From Amycolatopsis regifaucium (GTDB taxonomy: Bacteria > Actinomycetota > Actinomycetes > Mycobacteriales > Pseudonocardiaceae), in assembly GCF_001613935.1 (NCBI RefSeq), contig NZ_LQCI01000017.1, positions 1 through 64,000 on the forward strand: a stretch of DNA of 64,000 bases, written 5' to 3'. Below the pieces are notes generated by a model, which worked only from the letters and a program-made list of their open reading frames with translations, had not been told where the DNA came from and searched no databases. The position numbers and the translations under genes are program-made. Positions 39,650 to 48,338 of the stretch are shown here, piece after piece (positions within the stretch are counted from its first letter, which is position 1; the number at the start of each line of letters is the position of its first letter).

Positions 39650-41680
39650 TCACACAGAGCCGGAACCCGGACCCCGGCCCTGATCCGCGAGTTTCTTCAG
39701 CATCGCGTTGTAGGCGTTCAAATCCTCGTCGCCCGAGGCGTCCTCGCGTCGATCCCGCCGCCGGGCCTCCCGCTCGTCCTGCCGCGCCCACTGCACCAGC
39801 AGCGCGACCAGCACCAGCAACACCGGCAGTTCACCGGACGCCCACGCGATCCCGCCGCCGAGCCGCTGATCGGTCAGCAGGTCGGTGACCCACGACAGCT
39901 TCAGCGACCGGTAGAAGTCCTGGCCGAGCACGGTCTGCATGCTCATCAGCGCGATCCCGAAGAACGCGTGGAACGGCATGGCGGCGAACATCATCCCCAG
40001 TCGTCCCAGATGCGGGAGCCGGCGCGGCGCCGGGTCGACACCGATCACGGGCCAGTAGAAGACGTAGCCGGCGAGCAGGAAATGCGCGTTCATCGCCAGA
40101 TGCGCCCAGTGGTAGTTCAGCGCGGCGTCGAACAGGCCCGAGAAATACAGGCCGTAGAAGGAACCCACGAACAAAAGCAGGGCCACGATCGGATGCGTCA
40201 GGAACCGCGAAATCGGCGAATGCACGAAGGCGAGCAGCCATTCACGCGGTCCGGGCGGCGCGTCCTTGCCCGCAGCGGGCAGGGCGCGCAGCGCGAGCGT
40301 CACGGGTCCGCCGAGGACGAACAGCACGGGCGCCACCATGGACAGCAGCATGTGGTTGCCCATGTGCACGCTGAACATCGCGGGCGCGTACCGCCCGATA
40401 CCGGACGACGTCGCGATCAGCAGCACGAAGCAGCCCGCGAGCCACGCGACGATCCGGCCGGTCGCCCAGGTGTCGCCGCGGCGCCGCAGCCGACGGACAC
40501 CGGCGAGGTACAGCCCGGCGAGAACGATCGCGAGGGTGCCGTAGACGAGGTCGAACCGCCAGTCCGTGAGCAGCCGGAAAACGGTCGGCGGACCGGAAAG
40601 GTCGTAGCCGATCAGCAGTTCAGTCGTGGACGGCTGAGTGAACGATTCCTGCGGCGGCGGGGTCTTCGCGAGTCCGGTGGCGATGCCGATGGTGACGAAC
40701 ATGATCAGCACCTCGACCGCGGCGAGCCGCAGCAACTGCCCGCCGCCGGCGCCGTTCACCAGCCCGGCGACCCCCTTCTGCCGCTGCTGATGGCCGAAGA
40801 CGCCGAGCAGCAGCAACGCGACGATCTTCGCGAGCACGAGCAGGCCGTAGTCGGTGGTGAACAGGTCGGCGATCTCGATCCGCACCAGCGCGTTGACGAG
40901 GCCGGAGACCGCCATCACCAACCAGCAGACCAGCGCCAGCTTGGAAAACCGCGTCGCGGCGAGGGTGAGGTTCTGGCCACGGCGCCAGCCGAGCGCGAGC
41001 AACGCCACCAGGCCGCCGACCCACAACGCGGCGGCGATCAGGTGGTAGAGCAGGCTGTTGGTCGCCAGGTCGTGCGAGCCGCCGCTCGCGGAATGCCCGG
41101 TGACCGCGACCGGGATCAGCCCGCCGACGGACAGGAAGAAGACCACCGTCGTCCAGCCCCAGGTCAGCGCGAGACGGCAGCCGAGGGCGACCAGCAGCGC
41201 GATCAACGCGGTGAACAGCCAGGCCTTGGGCTGCTCGATGGCGTCCACGAGGTCGATCAGAACCTGCGGTGAAAGCACCTCGGTGAACGGGCGGCCCGCG
41301 CCGTCCGCGGCGGAGAAGAAGATCGACGCGGCGGCGGCGAAGAACCAGACCCACGCGGCGGCGCCCGCGACGCGGATGGCCGCGTAGCCGTCCGCCGCGA
41401 GCGTGCCGGACTTCTGCGGCGGGACGAGGAACGCGGCGAGCAGCAGTGAACCGACGCACAGCACCGAGGACGCCTCGGCCAGCACCCTGACGACGGTGAT
41501 GCCGTAGCGCGTCACCAGGCCCGGATCCGGCAGGCCCGCGATGACGTAACCGGCGCCACCGGTCAGCGCGACCAGTCCGACGGCCACCACCGCGGCCAGC
41601 AGCGCCCCGATCGACACGAGCGGCAGGACACCGGCCTTCCGCGCGGATGGGGCCGGTTTCGTCTCGGGGTCTGAAGGCAC
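39650..41680 (-). CDS. CopD/CtaG-type membrane protein (copper and oxidase assembly)
   Basis: 676 residues from the GTG at 41680 ('VPSDPETKPAPSARKAG'). About 15 hydrophobic helices. The first half is CopD-like ('GYIVIAGLPDPG'-type entry and 'VTGHSASGGSHDLATNSLLYHLIAAALWVGGLVAL', with His and Met/Trp positions). The second is a caa3_CtaG domain ('SSGIGRYAPAMFSVHMGNHMLLSMVAPVLFVLGGPVTLALRALP', 'HLAMNAHFLLAGYVFYWPVIGVDP'). It probably moves copper to cytochrome oxidase. The basic/acidic C-terminus is cytoplasmic. Upstream of the plus-strand histidine phosphatase gene by 42 bases. Confidence 0.85.
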   Translation of the reverse strand: MPSDPETKPAPSARKAGVLPLVSIGALLAAVVAVGLVALTGGAGYVIAGLPDPGLVTRYGITVVRVLAEASSVLCVGSLLLAAFLVPPQKSGTLAADGYAAIRVAGAAAWVWFFAAAASIFFSAADGAGRPFTEVLSPQVLIDLVDAIEQPKAWLFTALIALLVALGCRLALTWGWTTVVFFLSVGGLIPVAVTGHSASGGSHDLATNSLLYHLIAAALWVGGLVALLALGWRRGQNLTLAATRFSKLALVCWLVMAVSGLVNALVRIEIADLFTTDYGLLVLAKIVALLLLGVFGHQQRQKGVAGLVNGAGGGQLLRLAAVEVLIMFVTIGIATGLAKTPPPQESFTQPSTTELLIGYDLSGPPTVFRLLTDWRFDLVYGTLAIVLAGLYLAGVRRLRRRGDTWATGRIVAWLAGCFVLLIATSSGIGRYAPAMFSVHMGNHMLLSMVAPVLFVLGGPVTLALRALPAAGKDAPPGPREWLLAFVHSPISRFLTHPIVALLLFVGSFYGLYFSGLFDAALNYHWAHLAMNAHFLLAGYVFYWPVIGVDPAPRRLPHLGRLGMMFAAMPFHAFFGIALMSMQTVLGQDFYRSLKLSWVTDLLTDQRLGGGIAWASGELPVLLVLVALLVQWARQDEREARRRDRREDASGDEDLNAYNAMLKKLADQGRGPGSGSV

Positions 41681-41722
41681 GTCACGAGGGTATGCCTGGT
41701 ACGCAAGGGGCAAGATGGCGGC

Positions 41723-42361
41723 GTGCGGATCATCCTGCTGAGGCACGCCGAGTCGCTCGGCAACGTCGACGAGCTCGCCTACACCCGGATTCCCGACCAC
41801 GCCCTCCCGCTCACCGAGGCAGGCCGTGAGCAGGCGCGGCTGGCGGGCCCGGAGATCGAAGCGCTCCTCGACGGGGAGCGGCCGGCGGTGTACGTCAGCC
41901 CGTATCTGAGGACGCGGGAAACGTTGCGGCTATTGGACATCAGTGACTGCTACGAACGGGTCGTGCCGGAGCCCCGGCTACGGGAACAGGACTGGGGCAA
42001 CCTCCAGGATCCGCTGGAGCAGGAGGTACAGAAGCAACGCCGTCACGAGTTCGGGCACTTCTTCTATCGCCTCCCGTTCGGTGAATCCGGGGCGGACGTC
42101 GACGACCGGGTGGCGGCGTTCCTCAGCGAACTGGCGGCTTGCGGCGAAAATCACCCCAAGACCGTGCTGGTCGTCTCACACGGCTTGACCATCCGGTTGC
42201 TGTGCCGACGGCTCTTCGGGTGGAGCATCGAGCTGTTCGAGTCGTTGTCGAATCCGACGACCTGCGAATACCGCGTCCTCGAACGCGACGGCGACAAGTG
42301 GACGCTGGACCGCCCGTTCCGTCAGTGGCGGGACTCACCCGACGGGGAGACTCAGGACTGA
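41723..42361 (+). CDS. Histidine phosphatase superfamily protein
   Basis: 212 residues, GTG start. Catalytic signature L-R-H (R7, H8) in 'IILLRHAESLGN', the arginine pair in 'VSPYLRTRETLRLL', and the second histidine in 'VVSHGLTIRLL'. Related to fungal-type phosphoglycerate mutase-like phosphatases acting on small phosphorylated metabolites; the substrate is unknown. The stop overlaps the convergent sensor-kinase gene by about 27 bases. Confidence 0.88.
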   Translation: MRIILLRHAESLGNVDELAYTRIPDHALPLTEAGREQARLAGPEIEALLDGERPAVYVSPYLRTRETLRLLDISDCYERVVPEPRLREQDWGNLQDPLEQEVQKQRRHEFGHFFYRLPFGESGADVDDRVAAFLSELAACGENHPKTVLVVSHGLTIRLLCRRLFGWSIELFESLSNPTTCEYRVLERDGDKWTLDRPFRQWRDSPDGETQD

Positions 42362-43468
42362 AGGTGCGAGAAGCACCACCCGCGTCCCCAGACCGGGGCT
42401 GGATTCGATGCGGGCGAAGCCGCCGATCTCCGCCATCCGCGCGATGATCGAGTTCTCGAGCCCGAATCCGCGCCGTCTGTCGCCGACGTCGAAACCGGCG
42501 CCGTGATCCCGCACGGTCAGGGAAACGCCGCCGTCGATCTCTTCGACACTGACGACGGCCCGCCTGGTCCCGGAGTGCTTGAGGGTGTTGCGCAAGGCCT
42601 CCCGCGCCGCGTCGTGCAGCGCGACGGCCACCTCCTCCGAGAGGTCGGGACCACAGTCGTCCTGGATGACGACTTCGGCCCGCAAACCTTCCGCGGCCAT
42701 CTCGGCGGCGAGCAGCCGGAGCCGCTGGTGCAGTCCGAGCGGCCCGGTCTGTTCGTGTTCGAGGCTGATCCGGATGCGCATCGCCTGCGCGCGGGCGGTC
42801 CGGCGGACCCGGTCGAGGCTGGCCGCCGGGTCGAGTTCGTCGGCGGGCGCGGGGATCGCGAACGACTCCATCACCTGCAGGACGGTGTCGTGGACGTCAC
42901 GGCGGTGCCGTTCGCGTTCCGCCGCCCTGCCCTGCTGCTCCCCGAATCCGAGCGCGAACCGCATCGAGGCGCCGACCAGGCCGACGATCGCGAGTGACGC
43001 GACCAACGCCGTTCCGAGGGTGAGGAAGAGACCGAGCGAGGACCCCGGGTACACGGTGGAATGCAGCACCACCGCGCCCACGCTGACCAGCGCACCCGCG
43101 AGCGCGCCGCGCAGGAGGGTCCAGATCATCACCGTGCCCATCAGCTGGGTCCAGACGATCGACAGGATCGCGGTGTCCGGTCCGGTCAGCGCGGCCCCCA
43201 GGGTGAGTACCAGGGCGGACGCGGCGTCGGCCATGGGGACCGGCCGGGTATCCGCAGAAGCTCGGAAGACCCAGGCGGCCTCGGCGACGTTCGGCACCAG
43301 GTGCAGCGCCGCGATCGTCCACAGCGTCGACGAGCCGCCGTCACCCGCCGCCCACAGCGCCTGCACCAGCATTGCCAGCCGGAACACCACCGGGACCAGC
43401 ACGAGCCGGGGCAAGGTGGTCCGCACCAGCCGCGGCGGGATTCCGCCTCCGCGCATCAGCACCCTCAC
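42335..43468 (-). CDS. NarL-type sensor histidine kinase without adjacent regulator
   Basis: 377 residues from the GTG at 43468, preceded by GGGAGGAG. Five or six N-terminal membrane helices (about 15-180), a HisKA_3 dimerisation helix with the phosphoacceptor in 'RRDVHDTVLQVMESFA', and a HATPase_c domain ('EALRNTLKHSG', 'DHGAGFDVGDRRRGFGLENSI', 'GLGTRV'). No response-regulator gene is beside it, so it may signal to a distant partner or work differently. The input stimulus is unknown. It overlaps the 3' end of the phosphatase gene. Confidence 0.85.
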   Translation of the reverse strand: MRVLMRGGGIPPRLVRTTLPRLVLVPVVFRLAMLVQALWAAGDGGSSTLWTIAALHLVPNVAEAAWVFRASADTRPVPMADAASALVLTLGAALTGPDTAILSIVWTQLMGTVMIWTLLRGALAGALVSVGAVVLHSTVYPGSSLGLFLTLGTALVASLAIVGLVGASMRFALGFGEQQGRAAERERHRRDVHDTVLQVMESFAIPAPADELDPAASLDRVRRTARAQAMRIRISLEHEQTGPLGLHQRLRLLAAEMAAEGLRAEVVIQDDCGPDLSEEVAVALHDAAREALRNTLKHSGTRRAVVSVEEIDGGVSLTVRDHGAGFDVGDRRRGFGLENSIIARMAEIGGFARIESSPGLGTRVVLLAPSVLSLPVG

Positions 43469-43564
43469 GCCGCTCCTCCCCGGATCAGCCGTCCTGAAAC
43501 AGCGAGCGAGTCGCATTCATTTCAGTTTACGAGCAATCAGCTTGCCCGCGGCGCGGCGAGGATG

Positions 43565-44743
43565 TCAACGGGCGACCGGTTCGGCGACCTCCTCCCGTTT
43601 CCCCGCCCGTGCCGCGGCCAGCGCGGACGGGACGATGAGGGCGGCGGTCAGGCCGACGAACAGGAACGACACCGAAAGCGACGTCACCTGCGCGATTCCG
43701 CCGATCAGGGGTGGTCCGGCGAGGAAGCCGGTGTAGGCGATCGCGGTGACGAAGGCCAGCTCCCGTTCCCCGCCCGTGCCGTCGGCGCGTTTACCCGACG
43801 CCCCCGCGAGGCTCAACGCGATCGGGAAGGCGGCGGCCAGCCCGGCGCCCGCCAGCGCGAAGCCGGCGAACCCGAACACCGGCACGCGGGCCAGCGCGGC
43901 GAGCACGAGTCCGGCCGCGGCGATCCCGGCACCCACCGCCAGCGCGCGAGTCGCGCCGAAGCGGTTCTGGAGCCAGGCTCCTGCGAGCCTGGCGATCGCC
44001 ATGGCCAGGGAGAACCCGGAGTAGGCGAACGCCGCGGCGCCGTCCCCGACGCCGTGCGCGGAGGTCAGCAGCAGCGCGGACCAGTCCGAACTCGCGCCTT
44101 CCGCGATCGCCGAGAACAGCGCGATGGCGGCGAGCAGCCAGAGGACAGGACGCTTGATCGGCGCCACCCGCGGTTTCTCGACGGGAGCGGTGCGCACGGG
44201 CCGAGCACCGGGCACGGCCACGATGACGAGGGCGAGCACGACCAAGGCCGCCACCGCGGCGAAGGTGAGATGCCTGCCCGGCGACCACTGATGGGACGCG
44301 GCGAAACCGGCGGCGACCGAACCCGCCAGCGCGCCGAAACTGAATCCCGCGTGCAGGACCGGCATGATGGCGCGCCCGGTCCGGCGCTCGACCTCCACGC
44401 CGGCGACGTTCATCGCGACGTCCAGCGCGCCGACGCTCCCACCGAGGACGAACAACGCCCCGGCGAGCAAGGGCACCGACGTCGAGAAGCCGATCATCGG
44501 CAGTGCCGCGCAGGCGATAACCGTGCTGCCCGCGACCACCGCGCGGGCACCGTGCCGCTCGATCAGCCGCCCGGACACCGACGCGGCGATCAGCATGCCG
44601 ACGCTGGCCCCCAGCAGCGCGAGGCCGAAAACACCCGGCGAGGCGTGGACTCTTTCCGACAGCGCCGGAGTCCGCGGCGCCCAGGAGCCGAGGGCGGCAC
44701 CGTTGAGCGCGAACACCACGAAAACGGCCGTACGGTCACGCAT
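43565..44743 (-). CDS. MFS transporter
   Basis: 392 residues, about 12 transmembrane helices. The loop motif 'GRLIERHGARAVVAGS' between helices 2 and 3 is the MFS motif A equivalent, and 'PFIG'-like helix breaks occur in both halves. It resembles the YfkF/FucP-like and DHA1-type sugar or drug transporters; direction and substrate are not clear. Divergent from a LacI-type regulator, with a palindromic operator between them, so it is probably repressed by that protein. Confidence 0.87.
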   Translation of the reverse strand: MRDRTAVFVVFALNGAALGSWAPRTPALSERVHASPGVFGLALLGASVGMLIAASVSGRLIERHGARAVVAGSTVIACAALPMIGFSTSVPLLAGALFVLGGSVGALDVAMNVAGVEVERRTGRAIMPVLHAGFSFGALAGSVAAGFAASHQWSPGRHLTFAAVAALVVLALVIVAVPGARPVRTAPVEKPRVAPIKRPVLWLLAAIALFSAIAEGASSDWSALLLTSAHGVGDGAAAFAYSGFSLAMAIARLAGAWLQNRFGATRALAVGAGIAAAGLVLAALARVPVFGFAGFALAGAGLAAAFPIALSLAGASGKRADGTGGERELAFVTAIAYTGFLAGPPLIGGIAQVTSLSVSFLFVGLTAALIVPSALAAARAGKREEVAEPVAR

Positions 44744-44783
44744 AGACCCCAGTCTCCTTCCGATTCCTGTTTCCTCAGAATGA

Positions 44784-44797
44784 CTTAAGCGCTTCAG
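44784..44797. promoter_or_regulatory. LacI-type operator
   Basis: CTTAAGCGCTTCAG, 12 of 14 positions dyad symmetric, with the central GC typical of LacI/GalR sites. It lies in the 91-base gap between the divergent MFS and LacI-family genes. Confidence 0.6.
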
Positions 44798-44834
44798 AAA
44801 GTCTACCGGTCCCGCCCCGGACTAGACTGCGGCC

Positions 44835-45914
44835 GTGACCAGCACGCGACGGCGAAGGCCGACGTTGGACGATGTCGCCGACGCCGTCGGGGTGTCGCGC
44901 GCGACCGTTTCCAACGCGTACAACCGGCCCGATCAGCTGTCCGCCCAGCTGCGGGACGAAGTGCTGCGCGCGGCCAAGAAGATCGGGTACGCGGGGCCGA
45001 ACCCCACCGCGCGCAGCCTTGCCACCAGCCGCACCGGCGCGATCGCGGTCATGCTGGACACGAACCTCTCGCTCGCGTTCTCCGACCCCGCCCTTTCGGT
45101 CACCCTCGACGCGCTCGCTTCCGTGGTCGACCCCGGGGGGCACGCCCTCCTGCTGCTGCCGGGAGACGGCGAGAGCGGTGGCCCGCGCGCGGAACGCGTC
45201 TTGACCGCGCAGGCCGACATCGCGGTGGCGTGCTCCCTGGCGGACGGCGCGCCGGCGCTCGACGCGATCCGCGACCGGAGGATGCCGTTGGTGGTGATCG
45301 ACCAGCCGCACGTCCGCGGGTCGGCGAGGATCGGCGTGGAGGACAGGGCGGGCGCGGCCGCGGCGGCCCGGCATCTGCTCGACCTCGGGCACCGGCGGAT
45401 CGGCATCTTCTCGGCGCAATGCCTGTCCTCGCCGCGCGGTGGCGAGATGACCCCGGAACACGCCGCGGACACGCGTTTCCACGACACGCGCGAACGACTC
45501 GCCGGATACCTGGACACGCTGGCCGAGGCCGGTATCCCGGCGGCGGACGTGCCGATCTGGGAGGCGTCCGGGATTTCTGTCGAGGGCGCCGTCCCGAGCG
45601 CCTTCGGCCTGCTCGACCGGGATCCGCGGCCGACGGCACTGCTGTGCATGTCGGACCAGCTCGCGCTGGCCGCGATCTCCGCGGCGGGGCATCTGGGCCT
45701 GTCCGTACCCGCGGATCTCTCGGTCGTCGGATTCGACGACGTCCCACCGGCGCGGTGGTCCGAACCTCCACTGACGACGGTGCGGCAAGACCTTTCGGCC
45801 AAGGGGCGGATCGCCGGAGAACTGGTGCTCGGCCTGCTTCGCGGCGACAAGACGCCCGCGCCCGCCCAACTCCCCGTCGAACTGGTCGTCCGCGGCTCGA
45901 CCGCGCGCGCTTAG
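44835..45914 (+). CDS. LacI-family transcriptional regulator
   Basis: 359 residues, GTG start. The N-terminal HTH is complete (about 9-60): 'PTLDDVADAVGVSRATVSNAYNRPDQLSAQLRDEVLRAAKKIGYAGPNPTARSLATSRTGAI', including the hinge helix. The C-terminal periplasmic-binding-like domain carries 'RIGVEDRAGAAAAARHLLDLGHRRIGIF' and 'DLSVVGFDDVPPARWSEPPLTTVRQD'. The effector is a sugar or purine-like ligand, not identified. It probably controls the divergent MFS gene through the palindrome at 44784. Confidence 0.92.
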   Translation: MTSTRRRRPTLDDVADAVGVSRATVSNAYNRPDQLSAQLRDEVLRAAKKIGYAGPNPTARSLATSRTGAIAVMLDTNLSLAFSDPALSVTLDALASVVDPGGHALLLLPGDGESGGPRAERVLTAQADIAVACSLADGAPALDAIRDRRMPLVVIDQPHVRGSARIGVEDRAGAAAAARHLLDLGHRRIGIFSAQCLSSPRGGEMTPEHAADTRFHDTRERLAGYLDTLAEAGIPAADVPIWEASGISVEGAVPSAFGLLDRDPRPTALLCMSDQLALAAISAAGHLGLSVPADLSVVGFDDVPPARWSEPPLTTVRQDLSAKGRIAGELVLGLLRGDKTPAPAQLPVELVVRGSTARA

Positions 45915-45950
45915 CACCTGTTTCCGGACCGCACAACGCGGTCGGGCGAT

Positions 45951-45998
45951 CTGTGGACAACTCGCCCCGATCGAGCGGCGCGCGACTACTTATCCACA
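45951..45998. promoter_or_regulatory. DnaA-box-like pair
   Basis: CTGTGGACAACTC (45951-45963) and TTATCCACA (45990-45998) in opposite orientation. The second is the E. coli consensus box; the first is the 13-mer also found twice at 39496-39539. They lie between the LacI gene and the secreted I36-like protein gene. Confidence 0.5.
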
Positions 45999-46101
45999 GA
46001 AGTAGAAATGCGGGCAGACAAAGCCTTTCCGCCGGGTCATCGTGGAATCACACATTCGACGACGGCGATCGAACCGCCGATTCACGGGGGAGAACCCAGC
46101 C

Positions 46102-46491
46102 ATGACACGACGTTTGACGAACCTGCGCGTCCGCCTCCCGCACGTGCTCCTGTTGGCCGTCTTCGGCCTGCTGACCAGCACCGGAGTCGCGAGCGCCACC
46201 ACCGCGCCGCCCGCACCCGCCTGTCAGAAGGGCGAGTTCTGCGTATGGGGCGAAGAATCATTCGGCGGCACAGCGCACAAATTCGACCTGCGCACCTCGA
46301 ATCCCGAGGAATGCATTCCGCTGCCCGCGGGCTTCGCCGGGCATTCGTTCGTCAACCGGCTGAGCCGGGATGTGACGATTTATCAGAGCGAAGAGTGCAC
46401 GACCGAAGGAGATTTCATCACCTACCCGGGTGGCGGCACCTACGTACCCCAAGGACCGTTCGTGATCCGCGCCCTCAAGATCTGGGACTGA
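46102..46491 (+). CDS. Secreted peptidase-inhibitor family I36-like protein
   Basis: 129 residues from the ATG at 46102, behind GGGGGAG. Signal peptide 1-32 ('PHVLLLAVFGLLTSTGVASA'). The mature domain is beta/gamma-crystallin-like, as in Streptomyces metalloproteinase inhibitor SMPI: 'CQKGEFCVWGEESFGGTAHKFDL', 'NPEECIPLPAGFAGHSFVNRLSRDVTIYQSEECTTEGDFITYPGGGTYV'. Four cysteines support two disulfides. Probably an exported protease inhibitor or extracellular structural protein; activity is not shown. Confidence 0.85.
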   Translation: MTRRLTNLRVRLPHVLLLAVFGLLTSTGVASATTAPPAPACQKGEFCVWGEESFGGTAHKFDLRTSNPEECIPLPAGFAGHSFVNRLSRDVTIYQSEECTTEGDFITYPGGGTYVPQGPFVIRALKIWD

Positions 46492-46580
46492 CCACCCCGG
46501 CGGTTCGCGCGCGTCGCTTGCGGAGGAGTCGACTCGCGACCTGCGCGAACCCTGGGGCCGCTCCCCCGAAGCGGCCCCGG

Positions 46581-46620
46581 CCCGTGAGCGCGTCACCCCG
46601 CGTCGCGACGCGCTCACGGG
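46581..46620. terminator. Strong inverted repeat downstream of the I36 gene
   Basis: A perfect 14-base stem, CCCGTGAGCGCGTC (46581-46594) with GACGCGCTCACGGG (46607-46620), then CGTTCC and seven A. It lacks a T-tract on the plus strand, so it would be an L- or I-shaped terminator of the actinobacterial kind. Confidence 0.55.
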
Positions 46621-46734
46621 CGTTCCAAAAAAACGGTGGGCTCGACCTGAAACGATCTGGCGGTGTCGAACGATCGACAGGTTGGCGACGGCTAAGCTGC
46701 CGATGCTGGGCGACACCCAACGTCGCCGACGTTG

Positions 46735-46808
46735 GCCCTCGTAGCTCAGCTGGATAGAGCAAGAGCCTTCTAATCTCTAGGTCGCAGGTTCAAGTCCTGC
46801 CGGGGGCA
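46735..46808 (+). tRNA. tRNA-Arg(UCU)
   Basis: A full cloverleaf. The acceptor stem GCCCTCG pairs with CGGGGGC (one U-G pair). D-arm GCTC-AGCTGGATA-GAGC, anticodon arm with loop CTTCTAA (anticodon UCU, decoding AGA), and T-arm GCAGG-TTCAAGT-CCTGC. Discriminator A at 46808; CCA is not encoded. Confidence 0.95.
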
Positions 46809-46810
46809 CT

Positions 46811-46828
46811 ACCAGGGGAAACCCTGGT
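46811..46828 (+). terminator. Terminator-like hairpin after tRNA-Arg
   Basis: ACCAGGG and CCCTGGT form a seven-base stem with a GAAA tetraloop, two bases after the tRNA discriminator. A short stable hairpin here probably marks the 3' end or processing boundary of the tRNA transcript. Confidence 0.6.
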
Positions 46829-47135
46829 GAGGTCAGCGTGTACGTCGCTTGCGCAGCAAGAGATTGCTTGCCGACGATCCGGCCATGTCGAGCACTTACG
46901 GCATGGCCGGGTCGGAACTTTTCGGCGAGCTGTCGCCGGACCGGGTCCGGTCGCTCGAGTCCAAGCGAGTCTCACAATGCCCGTTCGAACTCTGTCGAGA
47001 CAGCTTCGTTACCTCGGCTTCGATCGACGTCGAGGCCGACCGCGATCGATGGAACCGATCGAGCTTGTGTGACATCCTACCCCCAAGTGCCACATCGACC
47101 CGGCCGGCGACGGCCGGGAGCAAGGGGGTGGATCG
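46829..47135 (+). other. Region upstream of the WXG100-like gene
   Basis: About 300 bases with no convincing gene. A 147-residue open frame from 46849 runs into the WXG gene in another frame and has poor codon pattern. GGGGGTGGATCG just before 47136 provides the ribosome site. A promoter is expected, but none is recognised. Confidence 0.5.
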
Positions 47136-48338
47136 ATGGTGCCAGCCGGAGCGGGGTTCTTCGTACGGCCGGAAGCGGTGGAGGGGCTCGCCGGTCTGGT
47201 CCGTAAGCAGGGAGATGGGGCAGGCGACTTCCAGCTGGCGTTCCGCAACACCATCGTGCGCGGCGACGACGGCGAGGGGCTGCTCGCGCTGATCTGGCCG
47301 AAGCTGGACGAGTGGCGGGACAACATGAGAAATCACCTCGGTATCGCGTTCAACTGGGGTGTCTCCGCCGGTGACGCACTCCATTGCGCGGCCGTCTGGT
47401 ATCGCGGCACCGACCGCGCCAAGGCGGCCGAACTGGACTTGCAGCTCCGGGAGCTGGGAGTCGAGCGCGTCGGACGGGACGAGGTCCGCGATCCCGCCTC
47501 CGCGGGAACGTTCCGGGAGGTGGCGCCCGTGGACTATCCGGGCCCGGACCCGGCGAAGCTCACCGACCCGGCCTGGTGGCCGGTCAGAGCCGAGGAAGCG
47601 GTCGAAGAGGTCGTCGGCCTCGGCGGCGCCTTGGGCGACGTGGCCGGGTTCGTCAAAGACCTCACGGGGGTGGACATCTTCCACGTGGCCGCCAGCGCCG
47701 TGATCGGCGATTGGAAAGCCTTACAGGAGCGGGCGGTCCTGTTTCGCGACGCTGAATCCGGGTTCGCCGACATCGCCGCCAACATCCACCAAGGTCAATA
47801 CGGCATCCAGGACCAATGGACCGGCCGGGCGGCCGACGCCGCCATGGATTGGCTCGACAAGTACCGCACGGCGTGCCTGGACCTGTCCGAATACTGCGGT
47901 GCGGCAGGGGATGCCATCGAGGGCCTGGCCAAAGCGGCGTACCACCTGATGCAGGACCTGAAGCACGGCTTGGGCGCTCTGATCGACATCCTGCTGCTGC
48001 TCTACACCCGAGGGTCGGCGGCGGCCGCGAGGGCAGGCAAGAAAAACGTCGAGTTCATTCTCGAGATCATCAGCATCATCGCCGATGGCAAAAACCTGTG
48101 GAAAGTCATGATCGACGGCGAAGCCAAGCAGCTCGTCGCCCTCGCCGTGGCCGCCATAGACCAAACCGGCGCCCTCCGCGCCATCGTCAGCGCCATCCTG
48201 GCGCTGGCGCACCAATGGGAACTCGGCCGGGCCATCGGCGAGGCGACCGGCGCCACCGCGCGCAACATCGAACTCCCCAGCTGGCCCTTCACCTACGACC
48301 ATCCGCACGCGGATTGCGGACAGGAGGTCCGGGCATGA
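47136..48338 (+). CDS. WXG100-superfamily-like protein
   Basis: 400 residues. A helical domain contains the WXG turn 'QYGIQDQWTGRAADAAMDWLDKYRTACLDLSEYCGAAGDAIEGLAKAAYHLMQDLKHGLGALIDILLLLYTRG', the pattern of type VII (ESX) related proteins. The N-terminal 130 residues have no recognised family. The C-terminus has long hydrophobic helices ('VALAVAAIDQTGALRAIVSAILALAHQWELG') without a signal peptide. It is the first gene of a coupled pair (ATGA). Secretion by ESX is inferred only from the fold. Confidence 0.75.
   Translation: MVPAGAGFFVRPEAVEGLAGLVRKQGDGAGDFQLAFRNTIVRGDDGEGLLALIWPKLDEWRDNMRNHLGIAFNWGVSAGDALHCAAVWYRGTDRAKAAELDLQLRELGVERVGRDEVRDPASAGTFREVAPVDYPGPDPAKLTDPAWWPVRAEEAVEEVVGLGGALGDVAGFVKDLTGVDIFHVAASAVIGDWKALQERAVLFRDAESGFADIAANIHQGQYGIQDQWTGRAADAAMDWLDKYRTACLDLSEYCGAAGDAIEGLAKAAYHLMQDLKHGLGALIDILLLLYTRGSAAAARAGKKNVEFILEIISIIADGKNLWKVMIDGEAKQLVALAVAAIDQTGALRAIVSAILALAHQWELGRAIGEATGATARNIELPSWPFTYDHPHADCGQEVRA

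Noticed and set aside
46849-47292. 147-residue ORF after tRNA-Arg
   Set aside because: Runs into the WXG gene in a different frame, lacks a ribosome site and shows no recognisable domain.
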